A DNA stretch of 24,313 bases. Source: Actinomycetes bacterium. GTDB lineage: Bacteria > Actinomycetota > Acidimicrobiia > Acidimicrobiales > CADCSY01. A program made the position numbers and the translations under genes. Below the pieces are notes generated by a model. That model saw nothing but the letters and a program-made list of their open reading frames with translations. It did no database searches and was not told the DNA's origin. Each line of letters starts with the position of its first letter. Positions within the stretch are counted from its first letter, which is position 1. The stretch lies in the NCBI GenBank assembly GCA_025464025.1, contig JAODBP010000073.1:1-24313 (forward strand). The letters run 5' to 3'. Positions 15,046 through 21,156 of this stretch are shown here, piece by piece.

Positions 15046-15153
15046 ATGACGACGATCGATCTCGACCCGTTCCAGGACGGGCCGATCCCGGTGGACCTGC
15101 ACCCGCGGGCGTCCGGCCCGGTCGACCTCCGGGTCCGCCTCACCCCCGCCTGA
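15046..15153 (+). CDS. Possible 35-residue small protein
   Basis: A short frame beginning ATG ACG ACG ATC at 15046 encodes 35 residues, opening MTTIDLDPFQDGPIPVDLHP. It has no lysine or cysteine and no membrane segment, and I recognise no family. In favour: a GGGGG Shine-Dalgarno-like run ends five bases upstream, codon third positions are mostly G or C, and its TGA (15151-15153) directly abuts the stop of the facing VOC gene, matching the tail-to-tail packing of the other convergent pairs here. Against: short open frames are common in such GC-rich DNA. It could alternatively be just the trailer of the caspase transcript. Confidence 0.35.
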   Translation: MTTIDLDPFQDGPIPVDLHPRASGPVDLRVRLTPA

Positions 15154-15588
15154 TCAGCTGAGCTGCTGGGCCAGGGCGACGATGATCCCCGCCGGGCCGC
15201 GGACGTAGCAGAGCCGGTAGCTGTCCTCGTACTGCGCCACCTCGCCGACGAGCTCGGCGCCGAGGGCTCGCAGACCGGCGAGGGTGGCGTCGAGGTCGTC
15301 GACGGCGAACATGATGCTCCGCAGGCCCAGCGTGTTCGGATCGCTCTCCCGCCCGGCGCTGACCGCCGTCGGGGCGTGGAACTTCGTCAGCTCCAGCCGG
15401 CCGTCGCCGTCCGCGGCCCGCATCATCGCGATGTCGACCCGGATGCCGTCGATCCCGTTGACTCGGTCCACCGACGGCCCCTCGACCGGCGCCTCGCCCT
15501 CCAGCTCCATGCCGAGCTCGGCGAAGAACGCCTTGGCCGCCTCGAGGTCGTCGACGACGACGCTCGTGTGGTGCAGCTGGATCGTCAT
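15154..15588 (-). CDS. Glyoxalase/VOC-superfamily protein, metal site degenerate
   Basis: 144-residue vicinal-oxygen-chelate protein with two beta-alpha-beta-beta-beta units. Unit 1 opens with LHHTSVVVDDLEAAKAFF (H7) and contains E66 in LELTKF. Unit 2 opens with LRSIMFAVDDLD and ends in GPAGIIVALAQ. In related proteins the second unit has RHIAF and GPEGIIVELAE, so the histidine here appears as S91 and the glutamate as A138. Half of the usual metal ligands are therefore missing, and it may bind a ligand without catalysing. The start at 15588 is supported by AAGGAG seven bases upstream (15601-15596). It follows the LLM monooxygenase by 79 nt on the same strand and has its own strong Shine-Dalgarno. 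Confidence 0.85.
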   Translation of the reverse strand: MTIQLHHTSVVVDDLEAAKAFFAELGMELEGEAPVEGPSVDRVNGIDGIRVDIAMMRAADGDGRLELTKFHAPTAVSAGRESDPNTLGLRSIMFAVDDLDATLAGLRALGAELVGEVAQYEDSYRLCYVRGPAGIIVALAQQLS

Positions 15589-15667
15589 GATGGTTCTCCT
15601 TCATCTGGCGCGGCTGGTCGTGGCCGCTGGTTCCACCTGGGACGGAGCCGACACCGCGTCCTCGACA

Positions 15668-16576
15668 TCAGAGCCGCGGGAGGACCTCACGCCCCAGGCG
15701 CTCGAGCTGGGCCCGGACGTCGGCCGGGCCGGCGCCCGGGAGGTGGATGCGGAGGCTGAGGTCGGTGGCACCGACCTGGTCGCGGGCGGCGGCCAGCGCT
15801 GAGGCGACGTCGGCCGCCGACGACGACGTGATGAGCGAGTCGTCGGCCGCGACCCGATCCTGCATGGCCGACGACGAGAACGACTGGTACTTCGCCATCT
15901 CCTCGCCCGTGAGGTCGCCGGCCGGCTCGCCCAGGTGGACCCGGCGGCTGAGCACGACCCGCCCCTCCCCCCGCGCCTTGCGCCAGTTGCCGACCAGGTC
16001 GGCCGACCAGGTGAGCGGCGAGAACCCGTCGAGCATGAGCCCGGCGCCGGCGGCCGCGGCCACCGTCGTGCCGGCCAGGGTCGTCGCCGCGCTGACCACG
16101 TCGATGCGGGCGGCGGCCACGGCGGGGTCGCCGGCCAGCAGCCCGGGCGACCCGTTGAGCGTGGCCACCAGCTCGGGCAGCGCCTCGCGGTAGCGACGGG
16201 TGCGCTCGGCGATCGGCACGCCGGCCACCTCGAAGTCGAGCGCGGCGGCACCGGCCGCCACGCCCAGCAGGACCCGCCCCGGGTGGCGGGCCGCCAGCCA
16301 GGCCGCCTCCTCGGCGACGAGCCGCACCGGTCGCAGCGGCAGGAGCATCGGGCACGGGCCGGCGACGATGCGGTCGGTCTGCTCCAGGATCCACCCGGCC
16401 ACCTGGAGCGGGTTGGGCAGGTAGCCCGCCAACCCGCCGTGGTGCTCGCCGACGAGCACGCCGTCGAAGCCGACTGCCTCGGCGAGCCGGGCCTGGGCGA
16501 TCAGCTCGGCGAGCACATCGGTGGGCGCGCCGTCGTGCGGCGAGAGCAGGACCATGACCCCCATGGGCCAGATCAT
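15668..16576 (-). CDS. LLM-class (luciferase-like) flavin-dependent monooxygenase
   Basis: 302-residue bacterial-luciferase-like protein (PF00296), a TIM barrel using FMNH2 or F420 for oxygenation or hydride transfer. Typical landmarks are QARLAEAVGFDGVLVGEHHGG (28-48), PLRPVRLVAEEAAWLAARHPGR in the region 80-101 and LLGVAAG. Actinobacterial relatives often use F420, but nothing here decides between cofactors. ATG at 16576 lies three bases after the Rieske stop, and a second in-frame ATG at 16564 is an alternative start. The tight spacing marks a shared transcript with the Rieske oxygenase, so the two oxidoreductases probably attack the same compound in sequence. The length is slightly short for the family, mostly in the C-terminal half. 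Confidence 0.88.
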   Translation of the reverse strand: MIWPMGVMVLLSPHDGAPTDVLAELIAQARLAEAVGFDGVLVGEHHGGLAGYLPNPLQVAGWILEQTDRIVAGPCPMLLPLRPVRLVAEEAAWLAARHPGRVLLGVAAGAAALDFEVAGVPIAERTRRYREALPELVATLNGSPGLLAGDPAVAAARIDVVSAATTLAGTTVAAAAGAGLMLDGFSPLTWSADLVGNWRKARGEGRVVLSRRVHLGEPAGDLTGEEMAKYQSFSSSAMQDRVAADDSLITSSSAADVASALAAARDQVGATDLSLRIHLPGAGPADVRAQLERLGREVLPRL

Positions 16577-16579
16577 GGC

Positions 16580-17590
16580 TCAGCTGTAGAACTGCTTGGC
16601 CCACTCGCGGTGGTCGAGGATCGTGCGCTCCTGCTTCACCAGCACCGGCCGCTCGACGTACACCTTGTTCTCCCAGATCGGGATGTCCTGGCTCACGCCG
16701 GAGAGGAACAGCTCGGCGACCTCCTCGGGCGACGACCTCCCGTCCTTCGGCGTGGTGAAGATCCACCGCACGAGCACGTGCTCGGAGTCGATGGGCGTGG
16801 TCGAGCTCATGAACGTCGACCAGCCCTCGGTGCGGATCACGCCGAGCCCGAGGCCGAACGTCTCCCGCACGAAGGTGCCGCCCATGCTCGTGGCCCGCTT
16901 GTAGACGCCGTCGACGAGCATGTCGTCCTCGGGGATGGCGTCGGTGCCGTGCACGTAGCGGAAGTGGACCGGGTCGTGGTTGTTCTCGGCCATCTCCTGG
17001 CACGACGTGGCGATCTCGAACGCCCGCACCACCGGCGTCGTCCACTCCGGGTCGGAGAACTCCGGGACCTCGGGCACCTCGTAGAACGGCTCGCCACCCT
17101 GGGCGTGGTGCCAGGCCCAGACCATGCCGTTGCGCTCGACCGTCGGGTAGGCGCCGACCTTGGCCTGGCTGGGGATCCGCTCGGTGTCGTAGTACGGGAT
17201 GTCGGTGACCGTGCCGGTCGCGCCGTCGTAGGCCCAGCCGTGGAAGGGGCACCGGAGGCAGTCGCCCTCGATGCGGCCGCCCACGGCGAGGTGGGCACCG
17301 AGGTGGGCGCAGTAGGCGTCGAGCACGTGGGGCGTGCCGTCCTCGCCGCGGAACAGCACGAGGTCGCGGCCGAAGAGGTGGACGGCCTCGGGCGCGCCGG
17401 GCGGCAGCTCCTCGGCGGTGGCCACGATGAACCAGCCGTTGGGCACCGGGAACGGGAACCGCTTGGCGTGGGCCAGGCGCACCATCGTCCGGGTTGACGG
17501 GTCGGTGGTGAGCTCGGGCCGGCGAGGCATGCCCCACGTGCCACGCCCGAGCGCCGAGCCGGGGAGGGCGTTCACCTGCTCCATCCGCAT
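16580..17590 (-). CDS. Rieske non-heme iron oxygenase, KshA-like
   Basis: 336-residue oxygenase component that hydroxylates a ring substrate using electrons from a separate reductase, which is not in this window. The Rieske 2Fe-2S site is complete: C94-x-H96 (AYCAHLG) and C114-x-x-H117 (CPFHGW). The catalytic iron site shows D206, H209 and H214 in NNHDPVHFRYVH. A later QDIPIWENK gives the likely third ligand; that segment and the ending REWAKQFYS closely recall KshA, the 3-ketosteroid 9-alpha-hydroxylase oxygenase. It is about 40-50 residues shorter than KshA, so the substrate may differ. ATG at 17590 is the first in-frame start after the AT-rich element; ATG at 17584 is equally possible. It is first in the Rieske-LLM-VOC unit and is divergent from a GntR regulator 56 nt away. 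Confidence 0.92.
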   Translation of the reverse strand: MRMEQVNALPGSALGRGTWGMPRRPELTTDPSTRTMVRLAHAKRFPFPVPNGWFIVATAEELPPGAPEAVHLFGRDLVLFRGEDGTPHVLDAYCAHLGAHLAVGGRIEGDCLRCPFHGWAYDGATGTVTDIPYYDTERIPSQAKVGAYPTVERNGMVWAWHHAQGGEPFYEVPEVPEFSDPEWTTPVVRAFEIATSCQEMAENNHDPVHFRYVHGTDAIPEDDMLVDGVYKRATSMGGTFVRETFGLGLGVIRTEGWSTFMSSTTPIDSEHVLVRWIFTTPKDGRSSPEEVAELFLSGVSQDIPIWENKVYVERPVLVKQERTILDHREWAKQFYS

Positions 17591-17610
17591 ATTTTCTACG
17601 ATCAGGTCCG

Positions 17611-17632
17611 CGGCCCGCCAACCGACGGGCCG
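17611..17632. promoter_or_regulatory. Inverted repeat, candidate operator between Rieske and GntR genes
   Basis: CGGCCCG (17611-17617) and CGGGCCG (17626-17632) are perfect seven-base inverted copies with an eight-base spacer. The right arm directly touches the TACCCT element of the GntR gene. A repressor bound here would block the GntR promoter and perhaps the divergent Rieske operon; autoregulation by GntR 1 is plausible. Confidence 0.4.
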
Positions 17633-17638
17633 TACCCT
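17633..17638 (+). promoter_or_regulatory. -10-like element TACCCT, leaderless start of GntR 1
   Basis: TACCCT fits TAnnnT and ends eight bases before the ATG at 17647, with no Shine-Dalgarno between. It shares its spacing with the elements before the ligases at 10142 and 21157. Confidence 0.4.
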
Positions 17639-17646
17639 TGCGACCG

Positions 17647-18336
17647 ATGGTGACGAAGTCCCCCCGCTCGCTCCCCGCCTCCGACGCCGGTCGACGCCGG
17701 AGCAGCGGCAACCAGGCCGCCGAGTACATCCGCCGGCTCATCTTCGAGGGGCAGCTCAAGCCCGGCGAGCGAGTGCCCCAGGACGACGTCGCCGAGGCCC
17801 TCTCGCTCAGCCGCATCCCGGTGCGCGAGGGGCTGATCGCCCTCGAGCGCGAGGGGTGGGTCACCATCGAGCTCAACCGGGGCGCCTTCGTGAACGCCCT
17901 CGACGCCGAGGCGATCCGCGACAGCTACGAGCTGTTCGGGCTCGTCTACGGCTTCGCCACCCGGTGCGCCATGGCCCGGTCCGACGGCGGCCTCGTCGAC
18001 CAGCTCGCCGCCATCGAGCAGGAGCTGCGGGCCACGGACGGCGCCGACGAGTTCGAGCGCCTCGCCGCCGCATTCCACAACACCACCGTCGACGCCGCCC
18101 GCTCGCCCCGCATCAAGGTCGTGCTCCGGGCCACCGCCCGCCTCGTGACCGGCAACTACTTCGCCGAGGTGCCCGGCGCCATCGAGGTCGAGCGGTCCGG
18201 TGCCGCCGCCATCGTCAAGGCCCTCCGCACCGGCGATGTCGACGCCGCGGCCGACGCCTACCTCGACATGCTCCGCCGCCAGGGCGAGCTGGTCGTGCGG
18301 GTGTTCGAGTCCCGCGGCCTCTTCGCCGCCGCCTAG
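17647..18336 (+). CDS. GntR-family (FCD/FadR-subfamily) transcriptional regulator 1
   Basis: 229-residue regulator with an N-terminal winged helix (about residues 23-84; RVPQDDVAEALSLSRIPVREG contains the recognition region) and an all-helical FCD effector domain (about 90-225). Usual FCD metal ligands are largely replaced: the Asp four residues before the His of AAAFHNTT is Ala, and the later E-H position reads R-S. The ligand is therefore probably not a metal-bound small carboxylate. A paralogue is encoded at 22659-23321, sharing ALEREGW, RGAFVN, LFGLVYGFA, AARSPRI and FESRG. ATG at 17647 is preferred for its -10 spacing; GTG at 17650 or TTG at 17638 are possible. It diverges from the Rieske operon and likely controls it. 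Its TAG lies in the CTAG shared with the facing crotonase. Confidence 0.9.
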   Translation: MVTKSPRSLPASDAGRRRSSGNQAAEYIRRLIFEGQLKPGERVPQDDVAEALSLSRIPVREGLIALEREGWVTIELNRGAFVNALDAEAIRDSYELFGLVYGFATRCAMARSDGGLVDQLAAIEQELRATDGADEFERLAAAFHNTTVDAARSPRIKVVLRATARLVTGNYFAEVPGAIEVERSGAAAIVKALRTGDVDAAADAYLDMLRRQGELVVRVFESRGLFAAA

Positions 18337-19007
18337 GCCTGCTCCAGCGCGGCCCAGAGGGCGCGCTTGGTCGCCCGCAGCAGCGCCGGGTCGCGCTGGG
18401 CGATGAGCTCGCCGAGGGCCTGGGCCCGGTCGCGGAGCTGGTCGGGCTCGACCACCTCGGAGCAGATGCCGAGCTCGAAGGCCCGCTCGGCCGAGATGCG
18501 CTCGTGGCGGCCGGCCAGCGCCATGCGCATGACCGCCTCCATCGGCGATTTCCGCACCAGGGCGATGGTCTCGTAGGCGCTCACCTGGCCGATCGACACG
18601 TGGGGGTCGAGCAGCGTCGCCGTCGACGAGAGCAGCACGATGTCGGCGTCGCTCACGAAGTGGAGCCCGCCCCCGGCGCACACGCCGTTGACGGCGGCGA
18701 TCACCGGCTTCCAGACGCCGTTGTGCCACGCCGTCATCCGCAGCTCGGCCCGCTTGGTCCGGCGCGACTGCTCCCGCAGCGCCTCCGGGTCGCGGCTGAG
18801 CTGCACCACGTCGAGCCCGGTCTGGAACGCCTTGCCCTCGCCGGTGTTGACGATCACCCGCACGTCGTCGTCGGCGTCGAGCTCGAGCCACGCCGCCTCC
18901 AGCTCGTCGAGCATGGTCGCGTCCATGGCGTTGCCCACCTCGGGCCGGTCGAAGATCAGCCATCCGACCGGCCCGTGCCGCTCGACCTTGAGTGCCTCGT
19001 ACGTCAC
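18333..19007 (-). CDS. Enoyl-CoA hydratase/isomerase (crotonase) family protein, atypical active site
   Basis: 224-residue crotonase-fold protein, about 30-40 residues shorter than typical hydratases, mostly at the C-terminus. The oxyanion hole is recognisable in KAFQTGLDVVQL (59-70) and AAVNGVCAGGGLHFVSDADIVL (104-125). The two glutamates that hydrate the double bond in classical enzymes are missing: the PE position of the first reads PH (DPHVSIG), and the second, within M-E-M-x-L-x-G, reads MRMALAG. It is therefore unlikely to be an ordinary hydratase. Isomerase, thioester hydrolase or ring-opening crotonase activities remain possible. GTG at 19007 is the start, after a weak AGGTG. It is divergent by only 23 nt from the RDD gene and convergent with GntR 1. 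Confidence 0.88.
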   Translation of the reverse strand: MTYEALKVERHGPVGWLIFDRPEVGNAMDATMLDELEAAWLELDADDDVRVIVNTGEGKAFQTGLDVVQLSRDPEALREQSRRTKRAELRMTAWHNGVWKPVIAAVNGVCAGGGLHFVSDADIVLLSSTATLLDPHVSIGQVSAYETIALVRKSPMEAVMRMALAGRHERISAERAFELGICSEVVEPDQLRDRAQALGELIAQRDPALLRATKRALWAALEQA

Positions 19008-19030
19008 GCCGCACCTGCAAGGGTGAGGCG

Positions 19031-19465
19031 ATGGCCCCGCCCCCCGAGTACCTCGAGCCCACGTTCGGCCAGCGGTTCCTGGCCCGCCTGCTCGACGGCC
19101 TGGTGCTGCTGCTCCCGCTGGTCGTGCTCTCGCTCACCCTCGGACGCGCCGGGTTCCTCCTGTGGCTGCTCCTCACCGCGGCCTACGAGATCACGTTGGT
19201 CGCCCGAGACGGCCAGACCGTCGGCAAGCGGGCGCTCGGCATCCGGGTGGTGAGCGCGGAGACCGGTGCGGTGCCCACCGTCGGGCAGGCCGTCCGCCGT
19301 TGGCTCGTCCTCGGCGGCGTCGACCGGCTCCTGTCGTTCCTGTTGCTGCCGCGCCTGGTCAGCGTGGCCTGGGACATCGTCATCCTCGTGCTGGTCCTGC
19401 GCCCGCCCCTGCACCGCGGTCCGCACGACCTCTTCGCCGGGACGATCGTGACGAGGGTCCACTAG
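19031..19465 (+). CDS. RDD-family small membrane protein
   Basis: 144-residue integral membrane protein of the RDD family, of generally unknown function (some members are linked to ion exchange or membrane homeostasis). Family marks are R19 and D22 in RFLARLLDGLVLLLPL, the GQTVGKRALGIRVV loop (61-74) and HDLFAGTIVTR near the end with D133. Three hydrophobic stretches are seen at about 20-37, 41-56 and 103-124. The start ATG at 19031 is preceded by AAGGGTGAGG. It sits between two convergent or divergent metabolic genes, sharing a 23-nt gap with the crotonase start and a CTAG stop with the ligase, and has no clear functional tie to the pathway. Confidence 0.85.
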   Translation: MAPPPEYLEPTFGQRFLARLLDGLVLLLPLVVLSLTLGRAGFLLWLLLTAAYEITLVARDGQTVGKRALGIRVVSAETGAVPTVGQAVRRWLVLGGVDRLLSFLLLPRLVSVAWDIVILVLVLRPPLHRGPHDLFAGTIVTRVH

Positions 19466-21117
19466 CGCTTGTCGTAGGTGATGCCCGAGGCCTCGACGTC
19501 CCAGGTCGTCGGGGTCACGCCCTCCTCGCGCAGCTCGCGCTTGAGCACCCGGCCGACGGGGCTGCGGGGCAGCTCCTCCCGGAACTCGATGTAGCGGGGC
19601 AGGGCGAAGTACGGGAGCTGGTCGATCGACCACCGGAACAGCTCCTCGGCGGTGACCGACGCCCCCTCCTTGATCGTGGCCGTGATCTTCAGGTCGTCCT
19701 CGGTGAGCTGGCTGGGGACGGCGTGGACGACGACGTCGGCGAGCGAGCCGTGCGTCATCAGGATCGACTCGACCTCGAAGCTGGAGATGTTCTCGCCCCG
19801 GCGCCGGAGGTAGTCGGCCTTGCGGTCGACGAAGTAGAGGAAGTCCTCGTCGTCGATCCGACCGATGTCGCCGGTGTGGTACCACCAGTTGCGGCTGGTC
19901 TCGACCGTGGCGTCGGGCCGACCCCAGTACCCCTCGAACATCACGTGGGGCCGCTTGGGGCGGATGACGATCTCGCCGTCGCTCCCCCGGGGCAGCTCGT
20001 TGTCGCCGTCGTCGAAGATGCGGACGTCGAAGTACTCGTCGTTGATCACACCCGCCGCGTTGGGCTTGTTGGTCACACCGGGCGGCTGCCACGAGATGAG
20101 GCTGGCCTCGGTCACGCCGTACGCCCCGCTGAACGTGTCGATGCCGAACCGCTCCTTGAGGATCGTGTCGATCTCGACCGGCAGCGGGGCCGCGCCCATC
20201 AGCCGCAGCGACGTGTTGGCCTCGGGCGCGCCCGACCGGGGCTGCTCGGGGCGATCGACGTCCTTGGCCAGCAGGTAGGCCATCGTGCCCAGCGTCGAGG
20301 TGACGGTCGCGCCGGTGCGGTTCATCTCCGACCAGAAGTTGCTCACCGAGAACCTCCGGTAGATCGCCGACCGGCCGCCCCACACCAGGCAGCCGAGCAC
20401 GGCGGTCACGAGCGCGTTGTAGTGGAACAGCGGGAGCGGGGTCCACACCACGTCCTCGGCCGTGCGGCCCCAGCAGATGCCGATCTGGCGGGCCAGGGCC
20501 TCGTGGTAGTTGTGGCTGAGCATGCAGCCCTTCGATGGCCCGGTCGTGCCGCCGGTGTAGACGAACGTCCCGAGGTCGGACGGGCGCACGTCGACGTCGG
20601 GCCGGGTGCCGTCGGCGTCGAGCAGGTCGGTCCACGACAGCCGGTCGGTCTTGGTGTCGTCGAGGGCGGCGCCGTCGTCGGGCCCGGCGTCCTCATCATC
20701 GATCACCACCACGTGGCGCAGGTCGGGCAGGTCGTCGACCACGGCCGCGACGCGGTCGGCCAGGCTGCGCTGCACGACGAGGACGCTCGCACCGGAGTCG
20801 TGGAGCTGGTGACGCAGGTACTGCCCCTTGTAGGCGGTGTTGACCGGCACCGCGACGTGGCCGCCCCGGATCGCACCCCACCACGCGAGCATCGCCTCGC
20901 CCGAGTTCTCGATCAGCGAGGCCACCCGGTCGCCGGGGCGGACGCCGAGCCCGGCCAGCCCGTTGGCCATCCGGCAGGCGACGGCATCGACCTCGGCGGC
21001 GGTGAACTTCGAGCCGCAGACGTCGAGGTACTCGCCGTCGGGGTCCGAGTCGAGCCGTGCGTCGAGCAGCGCACCGATGGTGTGCTGCTCCTCGCTGATC
21101 CAGATCTTCTCGGTCAC
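19462..21117 (-). CDS. AMP-dependent acyl-CoA ligase, A10 lysine replaced by arginine
   Basis: 551-residue adenylate-forming ligase of the long/medium-chain or carnitine-CoA ligase (CaiC-like) type. Motifs: P-loop YTGGTTGPSKGCML (187-200), PLFHYNA, GAYGVTEAS, the WYHTGDIG aspartate and the hinge DRKADYLRRRGENISSFEVE. The A10 region reads SPVGRVLKRELR, so the lysine that normally follows Gly and orients the adenylation step is R523; K526 is nearby. The change is encoded clearly as GGC CGG. The enzyme may adenylate slowly, use a different lysine, or belong to a subfamily that tolerates Arg. GTG at 21117 follows a GGGGGCGA Shine-Dalgarno-like run. It diverges from the FadD3-like ligase across 39 bases and meets the RDD gene at a shared CTAG stop. 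Confidence 0.92.
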   Translation of the reverse strand: MTEKIWISEEQHTIGALLDARLDSDPDGEYLDVCGSKFTAAEVDAVACRMANGLAGLGVRPGDRVASLIENSGEAMLAWWGAIRGGHVAVPVNTAYKGQYLRHQLHDSGASVLVVQRSLADRVAAVVDDLPDLRHVVVIDDEDAGPDDGAALDDTKTDRLSWTDLLDADGTRPDVDVRPSDLGTFVYTGGTTGPSKGCMLSHNYHEALARQIGICWGRTAEDVVWTPLPLFHYNALVTAVLGCLVWGGRSAIYRRFSVSNFWSEMNRTGATVTSTLGTMAYLLAKDVDRPEQPRSGAPEANTSLRLMGAAPLPVEIDTILKERFGIDTFSGAYGVTEASLISWQPPGVTNKPNAAGVINDEYFDVRIFDDGDNELPRGSDGEIVIRPKRPHVMFEGYWGRPDATVETSRNWWYHTGDIGRIDDEDFLYFVDRKADYLRRRGENISSFEVESILMTHGSLADVVVHAVPSQLTEDDLKITATIKEGASVTAEELFRWSIDQLPYFALPRYIEFREELPRSPVGRVLKRELREEGVTPTTWDVEASGITYDKR

Positions 21118-21143
21118 GCTCGCCCCCGGGTCTGAAGTTCGCC

Positions 21144-21152
21144 TATTTTATA
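21144..21152. promoter_or_regulatory. Shared AT-rich element, probable bidirectional promoter
   Basis: In the 39-base gap between two divergent ligase genes, TATTTT (21144-21149, plus strand) ends seven bases before the GTG at 21157. The same bases read TATAAAAT on the minus strand, a good -10 for the ligase starting at 21117 with roughly a 20-base leader. One symmetric element could thus serve both genes. TTTTATACAA (21146-21155) also resembles a GntR-type site. Confidence 0.5.
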
Positions 21153-21156
21153 CAAC

